The translations under genes and the position numbers were made by a program. A stretch of 64,000 nucleotides of DNA from NCEH01 sp043195095 (GTDB lineage Bacteria > Pseudomonadota > Alphaproteobacteria > Rhizobiales > Xanthobacteraceae). The notes under the pieces were generated by a model. That model was not told the DNA's origin. It saw nothing but the letters and a program-made list of their open reading frames with translations, and did not search any database. Shown here piece after piece: positions 10,196 through 18,227 of the stretch (within the stretch, counting starts at the first letter, position 1; the number at the start of each line of letters is the position of its first letter). Location of the stretch: the NCBI RefSeq assembly GCF_043195095.1, contig NZ_JBAFWN010000001.1; one strand, written 5' to 3'.

Positions 10196-10975
10196 TTGAC
10201 GAGTCTGGACCAAGCGCGATCCCCCGCCTCTCTCCCGCTCTTCTATCGGAGCCCCACGCTTTTGCGCAGCCACGAGCATTCCGCTCTCGGCGTGCGGCGC
10301 GGGGCGAACTTCCACTTTGCCGCCGCCGCAACGGCGGTGCCCTTGGTGCTCAGCGAATTCGCATTTGCCGGGCGCGCCTATCCGATCGTGTTCGCGAATG
10401 ACGACGGCGCCATGCCGCTGGCTGTGACCGGCACGCAAGCCGGGCAGAATCTGTTCGTCGAAGCCGATGGCGGCTGGCGCGCCGGCGCATATATTCCCGG
10501 CTATGTCCGACGCTACCCGTTCATCGGCATGACCTCCGAGGCCGGCGGACCCACCATGCTCGGCATCGACATCGCCAGCGACCGCGTCATCGCGGAAGGC
10601 GATGGGGAGGCGGACAGTCTGTTCGATGCGGCCGGCGGCCCAACTTCCGCCGGACAGGCGGCGATGGCCCTATGTGACGCCTATGCGGTGGACCACGCCC
10701 GGACGCTGGCCTTCGCCCAGGCGCTGAAGGCAAATGGATTGCTCGAAGAGCGCTCGGCCCAGGTGGACTATGCGGACGCCGGAAAGGCCGTGGTGCAAGG
10801 ATTTCAGGTGGTGAACGAGGCGGCGTTCCGCGCCCTGCCCGCACCTGTGGTGGTGGAATTCCACGCCAAGGGCTGGCTCGAGCTGATCACGCTCCACCTG
10901 GCCTCGCAATTGTCTTGGCAGCTCCTTGTCGACGCCGGGTTCGCGCGTCGCCAGGCGTCGTCCCAAAACGCCTGA
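10196..10975 (+). CDS. SapC family protein
   Basis: 259 residues, matching the SapC family: N-terminal LPLFYRSPTLLRSHEHS, then FAGRAYPIVF and YVRRYPF, with a C-terminal WLELITLHLASQLSWQLLV. SapC was named for an S-layer-associated gene in Campylobacter; in proteobacteria the family is of uncertain function and lies near surface or TonB-dependent proteins. The start is a TTG codon preceded by AGGAAGG at a normal distance; no better ATG exists upstream in frame, so the TTG start is accepted. It lies 101 bp after the ialB-like gene and next to an autotransporter, consistent with an envelope-related role (inference). Confidence 0.75.
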   Translation: MTSLDQARSPASLPLFYRSPTLLRSHEHSALGVRRGANFHFAAAATAVPLVLSEFAFAGRAYPIVFANDDGAMPLAVTGTQAGQNLFVEADGGWRAGAYIPGYVRRYPFIGMTSEAGGPTMLGIDIASDRVIAEGDGEADSLFDAAGGPTSAGQAAMALCDAYAVDHARTLAFAQALKANGLLEERSAQVDYADAGKAVVQGFQVVNEAAFRALPAPVVVEFHAKGWLELITLHLASQLSWQLLVDAGFARRQASSQNA

Positions 10976-11072
10976 ACCCATCCCGCCGCCGCGACGCAGC
11001 GCTGGCAAGGCTCCAGGCTGCGAGCGGCGGCAGACGACCTTCGGGCGATCCGGCCCCCATCACAGGGCGACT

Positions 11073-12080
11073 TCATCCGCGCCTGGCGCGAGAGGCCGCC
11101 AGGGTTGCGGTGGGATATTCGCCGAACTTTTCCCGATAGAGTTTGGAAAACGTTCCAAGATTGGAAAAGCCGAAGGTCAGCGCGGCCGTGGTGACATTGG
11201 TCTCGGCCCCTTTCGCCAGAAGCAGATCGCGGGCCGCATTCAGACGCTCATTGCGAATCCAGGTTACCGGCGAACAGCCGAAATGCCGCTGAAAGCCGTA
11301 TTGCAGACTGCGGGCGGACAAGCCGCTCACCATCTCAAGATCGGTCAAGGTGATACGGCGGCTGAGATTGGCGAGAACATAGTCGCAGGCGCGTTCCACC
11401 CATTCGTCTTCGAGGGTCCGCGCCGCCTTTCCTTCACCTTCGCCGAAGAGCTGGTCGCGCAGCAGCATGCCGCAGATCGCACGATAGAAGGTTTCGTCGA
11501 CGCCGATTTTCGCCGCCAGCTCGCCCGAAAGGTTACAGGCCTCCAGCAAATTGCAGGCACTGCGCACCATAAGATCGAAGTTCACGCCACCTACATTGAG
11601 CGGCAGCACGGTCGGGTTGCCCAGGTCCAGCTTGATCTCGTCCTGGCCCAGCATCGTGCGCGCGGTGTGCAGCAAGCGTCGCCGGTCGATGCTGGCAACA
11701 AGGACCGAACGATTGTTGCCCTCGCCGACCCTTTCGCCCTCCGGCGCCAGCAATGCGTCCGTGGCGACATTGCACAGGATCTCCTTGCCATTCACCTTGG
11801 AATGGATTGGCCCGCCATCCATCGGCATGAAAAACGAAAATTCGTCGGTCTCAACCCGGGTCCGGATCGGCGTATGCGACATACAGACAAGCTTTAAGCC
11901 ATTGATGACCGAGAACGATTGCTGAATAGCGAAGGCGGAGGCATCGCCGATCGCATCGTATTCCGCGTTCCAACCGAATACGCGCTCGACCTGATACTGC
12001 ATTCGCTGAAGCGATCGCGAATGCATCTTACCGCGATTGCCGAACGCCAAGCGGCGAAGTTGGGGCGCATGTGCAGCCAT
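11073..12080 (-). CDS. AraC family transcriptional regulator
   Basis: 335 residues with the first ATG; a later Met (MHSRSLQRMQYQ) is also possible, since neither has a strong ribosome-binding site. The N-terminal 200 or so residues form an AraC-binding-like sensor domain. The C-terminal 100 residues carry two helix-turn-helix motifs (ITLTDLEMVSGLSARSLQYGF and the AraC signature around ALTFGFSNLGTFSKLYREKFG). It is convergent with the SapC-family gene. The next gene upstream on the same strand is the HMG-CoA-lyase-like gene, so it may regulate the 12.3-14.6 kb pair, itself, or neither; the effector is unknown. Confidence 0.88.
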   Translation of the reverse strand: MAAHAPQLRRLAFGNRGKMHSRSLQRMQYQVERVFGWNAEYDAIGDASAFAIQQSFSVINGLKLVCMSHTPIRTRVETDEFSFFMPMDGGPIHSKVNGKEILCNVATDALLAPEGERVGEGNNRSVLVASIDRRRLLHTARTMLGQDEIKLDLGNPTVLPLNVGGVNFDLMVRSACNLLEACNLSGELAAKIGVDETFYRAICGMLLRDQLFGEGEGKAARTLEDEWVERACDYVLANLSRRITLTDLEMVSGLSARSLQYGFQRHFGCSPVTWIRNERLNAARDLLLAKGAETNVTTAALTFGFSNLGTFSKLYREKFGEYPTATLAASRARRG

Positions 12081-12152
12081 GTGCGGTGTCTCACGAGGTT
12101 CGTCGCCGGCGGATCACGGAGCCACATGCTCAGGTCGGTAGCCGCCTACTTG

Positions 12153-12178
12153 AACGTAAGTTTTGCGCGGAACGTAAG
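12153..12178. promoter_or_regulatory. Direct repeat, candidate AraC-type operator
   Basis: Two copies of AACGTAAG at 12153-12160 and 12171-12178, 18 bp apart, about 75-100 bp upstream of the araC-type start. AraC-family proteins bind direct repeats spaced about two helical turns, so this could be an autoregulatory site. Based only on position and repetition. Confidence 0.25.
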
Positions 12179-12323
12179 GGCACGCCAAGTTGCTTTTGCA
12201 TTTAAAAACCTCCGCCCCCCAATTTTGTGTGGCCGGAGCGGGCGGTGCGCCCGTTTCCACGCGAAGCATCTGGGCGCACGCGCTTTTCCCGGCGGATCAC
12301 ACTCTCAAGAACGCGTTCGCCGA

Positions 12324-13289
12324 TCAGATGGTTTCACCCTGGTCGCTCTCGGAATCGAGAAGGGCGTCGGCCGCGAGCTTCTGGCCGTCGCGCGCCGCCC
12401 CGCGGCGGGCGCGCACAAGGCGGATATGCCCACCCGTCTGCCCACCCTCCAGGCTTTCGGCGAGAGCCGCCGCCTCGAGCAGCGGGCCGAGCGCGACGCC
12501 GGTCGAGAGGCCTGACTTCTCGAACAGGAACACCAGGTCCTCCGTGGCGATATTGCCGGTTGCGCCGGGCGCGAACGGACAGCCACCGAGGCCACCCACC
12601 GCCGCGTCGAACACCCTGACGCCTTCCTGATAGGCGGCGAGCGAGCTGGCGAGGCCGAGGCCGTAGGTGTCATGCGCGTGATAGGCCCAGGCGCGCGCGC
12701 CGAACCGCTCGGCGCAAGCCCTGAACACATTCGCCACCTGCACGGGGATGGCCTTGCCGGTCGTGTCGCACAGACAGATCTCGGCGCGCGGCGCCATCTC
12801 CAGCACCTGCGCGACGATGTCGAGCACCCGCTCGGGCGGTGTCGTCCCCTCGAAGGGGCAGTCGAAGGCGGTGGCAAGGTTGAAGCGGAAGCGGCCCTGA
12901 GGCTTGAGATCGCTCAGAAGCGCGCGCATCTCCGCGAGCGACGCCTCGACGCTGCGCCGCACATTGCTCTGATTGTGGGACGGGCTCGCCGAAATCACAT
13001 AGACGAGGTTGTCGACACCGGCGGCCAGCGCCAGCTCGGCGCCGCGCAGATTGGGCACGAGAACCGAGAGTTCGAGCCGCCGGTCGTCACGCAGGGCGGC
13101 CAGCACCTCGCGGATGTCGCACATCTGCGGCAGCGCGGTGGGGCTGACGAAGGAGCCGATCTCGATGCGCCGCAGGCCGCTGTCGGCAAGCTTGCGCGCG
13201 AGTGCGATCTTGGTCTGCGTGGGAATGAAGGGTTTGACGGCCTGGAAGCCGTCGCGCGGGCCCACTTCGACAATGCTGACGTTGTCCAT
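12324..13289 (-). CDS. Hydroxymethylglutaryl-CoA lyase family protein (copy 1)
   Basis: 321 residues, a DRE-TIM metallolyase that splits 3-hydroxy-3-methylglutaryl-CoA (or a close analogue) into acetyl-CoA and acetoacetate. Seen: N-terminal VEVGPRDGFQ with the Arg-Asp pair, the metal-binding HAHDTYG motif exactly as in true HMG-CoA lyases, and the C-terminal GLGGCPFAPGATGN loop with the catalytic Cys. ATG chosen because a near-consensus AAGGAGG lies just upstream; the open frame continues far beyond, which is not meaningful. The CoA-transferase ends 11 bp upstream, so the two are co-transcribed: the transferase makes the CoA thioester and this enzyme cleaves it. Its metal motif matches HMG-CoA lyase better than that of the second copy at 28.6 kb. 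Confidence 0.9.
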   Translation of the reverse strand: MDNVSIVEVGPRDGFQAVKPFIPTQTKIALARKLADSGLRRIEIGSFVSPTALPQMCDIREVLAALRDDRRLELSVLVPNLRGAELALAAGVDNLVYVISASPSHNQSNVRRSVEASLAEMRALLSDLKPQGRFRFNLATAFDCPFEGTTPPERVLDIVAQVLEMAPRAEICLCDTTGKAIPVQVANVFRACAERFGARAWAYHAHDTYGLGLASSLAAYQEGVRVFDAAVGGLGGCPFAPGATGNIATEDLVFLFEKSGLSTGVALGPLLEAAALAESLEGGQTGGHIRLVRARRGAARDGQKLAADALLDSESDQGETI

Positions 13290-13300
13290 GCGCGCCTCCT

Positions 13301-14578
13301 TCACACGATGCCGTCGGCGCGCAGCTTGCCGACCGCAGCAGCATCGAGCCCGAGGAGCTGCGACAGGACCTCTTCGGTATGGGCGCCAAGGGCCGGGCCA
13401 GGCTCGGCGACCTTCGGCGAGACGCCGTCGAACTGCGGGACGATCCCGGGGTGAAGCAGCGGGCCGAACTGGGCATCCTCCACCTGCTGGATCATGCCGC
13501 GGGCATCGAAGTGGGGATCCTGGACGCAATCGGCGATGGTGTAGATGATGCTCGCCGGCACGTCGCTGGCCTCCAGCTTCTCCACCGCCGCGCGGGCCGG
13601 CTGGCCGATCGCCCAGGCGGCGATCAGCGTATCGAGTTGGGCGACATTTGCGACGCGGCTCCAATTGGTGGCGTAGCGCGGATCGTCGGCCAGCTCCGGC
13701 CGGCCGATGAGGTCCATCAGGCGGCGGAAAATGCGGTCCGAATTGCCGGCGATGCAGATCCAGCTTCCATCCGCGCAGCGATAGGCGTTGGACGGTGCGG
13801 TGGAGGGCAGCATGGAGCCGGCCGGTTGGCGCACCACGCCGAGCTTGCTGTATTCCGGCAAGCAGCCTTCCATGAGGCTGAACACCGCCTCGTAGAGGGC
13901 GACGTCCACCAGCTGGCCCGAGCGCGTCTTGCGCACGTCGCGCTGATAGATGGCGGCAAGCAGGCCGACCACGCCATAGATCCCCGCAAGGCTGTCGGCG
14001 AGGCTCACCCCGGTGCGCACCGGCGGCAGATCCACCGCCCCGTCCGGGGGATAGGCCGTGAGATGGCGAATGCCGCCCATGGCCTCGCCGATGACGCCGA
14101 ACGAAACCTTGTCGCGATAGGGACCATTTTGGCCGAAGCCGGAAATGCGCACCAGGATGCAGTCGGGATTGACCGCCTTGATCTCCTGCGGGCCGAGGCC
14201 CCAGCGCTCCAGCTGGCCGGGGCGGAAATTCTCGATCACCGCATCGGCCTCGGCGATGAGCTTGAGCGCGATGTCGCGCCCGGCGGGCGATTTCAGATCG
14301 AGCGTGATGCACTTCTTGTGGCGGGCGTGAACCGACCACCAGAGGGAATTGCCCTCCACCGCTATGCCCCAGCCACGGGCCGGGTCTCCGCCCTCGGGCG
14401 GCTCCACCTTGATGATCTCGGCGCCGAGATCGGCCAGGAGACGGGTCGCGAACGGGCCGGCGATGAAATGCCCGAGCTCGATCACCCGCAGCCCCGCCAA
14501 GGGACCTGCGGGCGCGGTGCCGGCCTGTGTGCCCGTCGTGTCCGCCTCGATGCCGTCGCCCATGGGTTTTTCCAGCAT
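13301..14578 (-). CDS. Class III CoA-transferase (CaiB/BaiF family), copy 1
   Basis: About 425 residues. Family III transferases move CoA between acids through an aspartyl-CoA intermediate. Seen: LAGLRVIELGHFIAGPFATRLLADLGA at the N-terminus, VKVEPPEGGDPAR, NFRPGQLERWGL, and SGQLVDVALYE where the Asp of VDV is the expected nucleophile. The start is ambiguous: a GTG/ATG pair near 14611, ATG at 14593, or ATG at 14578; the last is preceded by AAGGCGAGGG and is used. Just upstream of, and same strand as, the HMG-CoA-lyase gene. Human SUGCT, in the same family, transfers CoA to glutarate and HMG, so an HMG-like dicarboxylate is a reasonable substrate (inference). Confidence 0.9.
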   Translation of the reverse strand: MLEKPMGDGIEADTTGTQAGTAPAGPLAGLRVIELGHFIAGPFATRLLADLGAEIIKVEPPEGGDPARGWGIAVEGNSLWWSVHARHKKCITLDLKSPAGRDIALKLIAEADAVIENFRPGQLERWGLGPQEIKAVNPDCILVRISGFGQNGPYRDKVSFGVIGEAMGGIRHLTAYPPDGAVDLPPVRTGVSLADSLAGIYGVVGLLAAIYQRDVRKTRSGQLVDVALYEAVFSLMEGCLPEYSKLGVVRQPAGSMLPSTAPSNAYRCADGSWICIAGNSDRIFRRLMDLIGRPELADDPRYATNWSRVANVAQLDTLIAAWAIGQPARAAVEKLEASDVPASIIYTIADCVQDPHFDARGMIQQVEDAQFGPLLHPGIVPQFDGVSPKVAEPGPALGAHTEEVLSQLLGLDAAAVGKLRADGIV

Positions 14579-14659
14579 GACCCTCGCCTTCATATTGGCC
14601 CCGGGCATCACCGGCCCGGCCTGTTCGGGCGGAACAGTCCAGGAATCGGGATGCGGCGG

Positions 14660-15712
14660 CTATCGTTGTTTGGAGACGCCCTGCATATCCATCGGAGATC
14701 TCTGCCGCGAAGCGGGCACGGCCTGTGGCGGCGGCGCCTTCGCGTCCTCGGCGCGCGGTGCGGGCGCGAGGCATTCGATCAGGGCGCGGGCCACCATGGG
14801 CAGGGATTTATAATCCCGATAGCCCAGCAGCAGCGAGCGGGTGGCCCAGGGCTCATCCAGGGCGATCGCGGTGAACATGCCCGTGCTCAGATAGGGCGTC
14901 ACCGAGCCTTCCGGGAGCACGGCGAGGCCGAGCCCCGCCTCCACCATGCGGCGGATGCCGTCGAAGCTCAGCACATTGACGCGCACCTTGAGGCGGATGC
15001 CAGCGGCGCGCGCCTCCTCGACCAGCTTACTCTGGAGCGAACTGCCGAGCTGGAGGCCCACCTGATCATAATCCGCCAGATCCACCAGCTTCACCGTCTC
15101 GCGGCCGGCCAGGGGATGCGCCGGGTGCACGATCACCATGAGCGTGTCCCGCCGGTAGACCCGGGCCTCAAGGTCCGGATTGGCCACATGGTCGGAGAAG
15201 ATGCCGATGTCGGTAAAGCCGTCGCGAATGGCGTCGATCACCACCTGGCTCGACGCCTCGCGCAGCTCGACCTTCACTTCGGGAAAGCTGGCGGCATAGG
15301 CGGCGATATCCTCGGGCAGGAATTGCGTAATGGCCGACGTGGTGGCCCAGATGCGCACCTGGCCGCGCACACCATTGGCGTATTCGCTCAGCTCCGCGTC
15401 CAGGTCCTCCAGCATGCGCAGGATGCGCTTGACATGGCGGAACATGGCAAAGCCGGCGGGCGTGGGCTCAACGCCGTCCTTGGTGCGGTAGAGCAGCGTG
15501 ATGCCGATGCGCCCTTCGAGATCGGAAATGCGCTTGCTCACCGCGGACGCCGCGATGGCATTGACGCGGGCGGCCTGGGCGATGTTCGCCTGCTCCACAA
15601 CGGATGCGAACAGGCGCAGCGACGTGATATCGAAATGGGTCAAACGGGATTTCCCGGCGATGGCCGTCGCCAACAGCCGCCGATCGAGTTCGGTTCCTTC
15701 TTCCAGATTCAT
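14660..15712 (-). CDS. LysR family transcriptional regulator
   Basis: 350 residues. The N-terminal winged helix-turn-helix (ITSLRLFASVVEQANIAQAA...IAASAVSKRISDLE) is followed by a LysR substrate-binding domain from about residue 105 (GQVRIWATTSAITQFLP). A Pro/Ala-rich tail of about 40 residues extends beyond the usual 300-residue length. ATG chosen on a good GGAGG site just upstream. It precedes the CoA-transferase/HMG-CoA-lyase pair on the same strand, with about 80 bp between, and is the best candidate regulator of that pair. Inducer unknown. Confidence 0.88.
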   Translation of the reverse strand: MNLEEGTELDRRLLATAIAGKSRLTHFDITSLRLFASVVEQANIAQAARVNAIAASAVSKRISDLEGRIGITLLYRTKDGVEPTPAGFAMFRHVKRILRMLEDLDAELSEYANGVRGQVRIWATTSAITQFLPEDIAAYAASFPEVKVELREASSQVVIDAIRDGFTDIGIFSDHVANPDLEARVYRRDTLMVIVHPAHPLAGRETVKLVDLADYDQVGLQLGSSLQSKLVEEARAAGIRLKVRVNVLSFDGIRRMVEAGLGLAVLPEGSVTPYLSTGMFTAIALDEPWATRSLLLGYRDYKSLPMVARALIECLAPAPRAEDAKAPPPQAVPASRQRSPMDMQGVSKQR

Positions 15713-15814
15713 TTAGCCGCCTCCATCGTACAATGGAAAGAGCCTGCCCGGCAGAACCGCAGCGCCAGGTCCTCACCTCGCGCATACGGCGGCACGCTGC
15801 GGCCGCGGTTTCTC

Positions 15815-16102
15815 GCCGAGATCCGCCTCAGCAGCGTATCGCTCGCCAGCAGGTCCGTCGCGGTGCCTTCGGCGGTGATGCGCTCTGTCTCAGCACGTAC
15901 GCCCCGTGAGCGCGCGGCTGATGGCGACCATCTGCTGCTCGCCGCTGGACAGCGTGCCGGCCAGTTGGACCCGCCGCTCCTTCAGGCGCGAGAATATGCC
16001 GTAATAGCGCTCCATGTCGTGGGCGAGTTCGATCGGCGGGAGGCCGAGGACGAGGGCGCCGAGTACCAGGTTGACGATGCCAAGCGGTCCGGTTTTCGGG
16101 TC
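15815..16102 (-). pseudogene. Remnant of a livF (branched-chain amino-acid ABC ATPase) gene
   Basis: Reading leftwards from 16102, one frame gives NLVLGALVLG...DMERYYGIFSRLKERRVQLAGTLSSGEQQMVAISRALTG before a stop at 15890. This is the middle of a LivF ATPase, including the ABC signature SSGEQQM. A different frame just after the stop reads ERITAEGTATDLLASDTLL, the usual LivF C-terminus. Walker A, Walker B and the D-loop are missing, so the gene has lost its 5' end and an internal segment. It lies between the LysR gene and transketolase; no other liv genes are near it. Probably a scar of deletion or rearrangement. Confidence 0.75.
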
Positions 16103-16160
16103 TCACCTCTGGTTGCTTACGCCGTCACCGGAGAGATCAAGACCCGACACGCGGGTGAGA

Positions 16161-18170
16161 TCAGAGCCGGGTCCGTGCGGCGTCTACCACCGCTTCGACG
16201 GTGATGCCGAAATGGCGGAATAACGCATCGCCCGGCCCAGAGGCGCCGAAGCCGCTCATTCCCACGAAGCCGCCATCCAGGCCGATCCAGCGCTCCCAGC
16301 CGAATTGCACCGCCGCTTCCACGCCGACGCGCACCGTGCCGGGACCGAGCACCTTGGACCGATAGGCGAGGTCTTGCCCGGCGAAGATTTCCCAGCATGG
16401 CATGGAGACGACGGCGGTCGGCACGCCCTCCGCCTGCAGAATATCGCGTGCCGCGAGCGCGAGCGCGACCTCCGAGCCGGTGGCGAGCAGCGTCACCCGG
16501 CGTGCGCCGCCCTCGCCCTCCGCCAGCACATAGGCGCCGCGCGCCGAGCGGTTCTCGCCGGCATCGCGGCGCAGCGGCGGCAAGGCTTGGCGGGAGCAGA
16601 TCATGGACGACGGACCGTGCCGGCGAGCCAGCGCGAGCTGCCAGCATTCAACGGTTTCCACGGCATCGGCGGGGCGAAACACCGCCATGTTGGGGATGGC
16701 GCGGAGGGAGGCGAGGAACTCCACCGGCTGGTGGGTCGGCCCGTTCTTGCCGATGCCGATGCTGTCATGGCTGTAGATGGTGATGACCGGCAGCTCCATG
16801 AGCGCCGCCATGCGCAGCGGCGGGCGCATATAGTCGGAGAAGACGAGATAGGTGGCGCCCAGCGGCACGACGCCGCCATGGGCCACCATGCCATTCATCA
16901 TGGCGCCCATGGCATGTTCGCGGATGCCGTAGTGCAGATAGCGCCCAGCCGGGTTGCGCGCCGTGAAGGCGGCAAGGCCGCGCTTGCAATTGGTGGGGCC
17001 TTCGAGGTCCGGCGCACCGGGCAGAAGCTCGGGGATCGAGCTGGCGAGGAGATCGACGATGTCGGCCGTGGACTGGTTGGAGGATTGGATGGGCGCCTCG
17101 GCTGCAAGCTTCGCGGCATGGCCCGCGAGCGCCTCGCTCCAGCCCTCCGGAAGCGCGCCGCGCATCAGGCGCTCGAACAGGCGACGCCTCTCCTGCGGCA
17201 GGGCGGCGACGCGCGCCTGCCAGCCCTCGTAGGCCGAGCGGTTGCGCAGCGCGACCCCCGCATGCCAAGCCGCAGCCACATCCTGTGGCACCTCGAACGG
17301 GCCGTGGGTCCAGCCGGCGGCGGTACGGGCCGCGGCGACGTCCTCGGGGAACACCCGCCCGCCATGGGCGCCGCGCTGGCCTTCAAGGCGCGGCAGGCCT
17401 TTGCCGATGGTGGTCGAACAGGCGATGAGCGTCGGGCGCGGATCACCGCCGGCGAGATGCAAGGCGGCGGAAACCGCCTCGACATCGTGGCCGTCCGCGT
17501 CGATCACCTGCCAGCCCGCGACACGGAAGCGCGCGCGCACGTCCTCGGAGAGGGCGAAGTCGATGACGCCGTCGTCGGTCATGCGATTGTCGTCCCACAG
17601 GAAGCACAGCTTCCGCAGGCCGAGATGACCGGCGAGCGAGATCACCTCGTGGGCGATCCCCTCCATGAGGCAGCCATCGCCGACCAGCGCATAGGTGCGA
17701 TGGTCCACGACATCCGCGCCGAAGGTGGCGGAAAGCCAGGCTTCCGCCACCGCCATGCCCACGGCGTTCGCGATGCCCTGCCCCAACGGGCCGGTCGTGA
17801 CCTCGACGCCGAGTTCCGACGCCCGCTCGGGATGGCCGTGGGTCGAGCTGCCAAGCTCGCGGAAGCGGCGAATCTCCTCGATGGGCATGCCGGCGTAGCC
17901 CGAAAGATGGAGCGCGGCATAGAGGAGCATGGACCCATGGCCGTTCGAGAGCACGAAGCGGTCGCGATCCGGCCAGGTGGGGTCCGCCGGATTGCACTTG
18001 AGGTGGCGGGTGAAGAGCGCGGTGGCGACCTCCGCCCCGCCGAGGGGCGCGCCGGGATGGCCGTCCTCGGCCTTGGCGATGGCGTCGAGGGCGAGAAAGC
18101 GGATGGCGTCGGCCATTCGGCGCGCGGAGGTGCCGGCTTCGGCGAAGCCGGAGGACGGAATCAGGGACAT
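16161..18170 (-). CDS. tkt: Transketolase, full length
   Basis: 669 residues. Thiamine-diphosphate enzyme moving two-carbon ketol units between sugar phosphates. Seen: EDGHPGAPLGGAEVA, STHGHPE, the ThDP/Mg motif GDGCLMEG...WDDN, the pyrimidine-domain GIREHAMGAMMNGM, FSDYMRPP and HDSIGIGKNGPTHQPVE, then a transketolase C-terminal domain. All expected histidines are present, so it should be active. ATG at 18170 is preferred over one at 18188 because AAGG lies 9-12 nt before it. It is the last gene of a leftward operon, 57 bp after dctQM, that also encodes a split transketolase; two different transketolases in one operon is unusual. Confidence 0.92.
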   Translation of the reverse strand: MSLIPSSGFAEAGTSARRMADAIRFLALDAIAKAEDGHPGAPLGGAEVATALFTRHLKCNPADPTWPDRDRFVLSNGHGSMLLYAALHLSGYAGMPIEEIRRFRELGSSTHGHPERASELGVEVTTGPLGQGIANAVGMAVAEAWLSATFGADVVDHRTYALVGDGCLMEGIAHEVISLAGHLGLRKLCFLWDDNRMTDDGVIDFALSEDVRARFRVAGWQVIDADGHDVEAVSAALHLAGGDPRPTLIACSTTIGKGLPRLEGQRGAHGGRVFPEDVAAARTAAGWTHGPFEVPQDVAAAWHAGVALRNRSAYEGWQARVAALPQERRRLFERLMRGALPEGWSEALAGHAAKLAAEAPIQSSNQSTADIVDLLASSIPELLPGAPDLEGPTNCKRGLAAFTARNPAGRYLHYGIREHAMGAMMNGMVAHGGVVPLGATYLVFSDYMRPPLRMAALMELPVITIYSHDSIGIGKNGPTHQPVEFLASLRAIPNMAVFRPADAVETVECWQLALARRHGPSSMICSRQALPPLRRDAGENRSARGAYVLAEGEGGARRVTLLATGSEVALALAARDILQAEGVPTAVVSMPCWEIFAGQDLAYRSKVLGPGTVRVGVEAAVQFGWERWIGLDGGFVGMSGFGASGPGDALFRHFGITVEAVVDAARTRL

Positions 18171-18227
18171 GGGCGCACGACCTTGCATGGCACCGAGGCC
18201 GCGCCCCGGCGGTTCAGTAAAGGGACC

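Noticed and set aside
13379..16204. A 941-residue plus-strand open frame across the CoA-transferase, LysR and livF remnant
   Set aside because: It crosses three genes on the other strand and a pseudogene; composition is typical of a reverse-complement frame.
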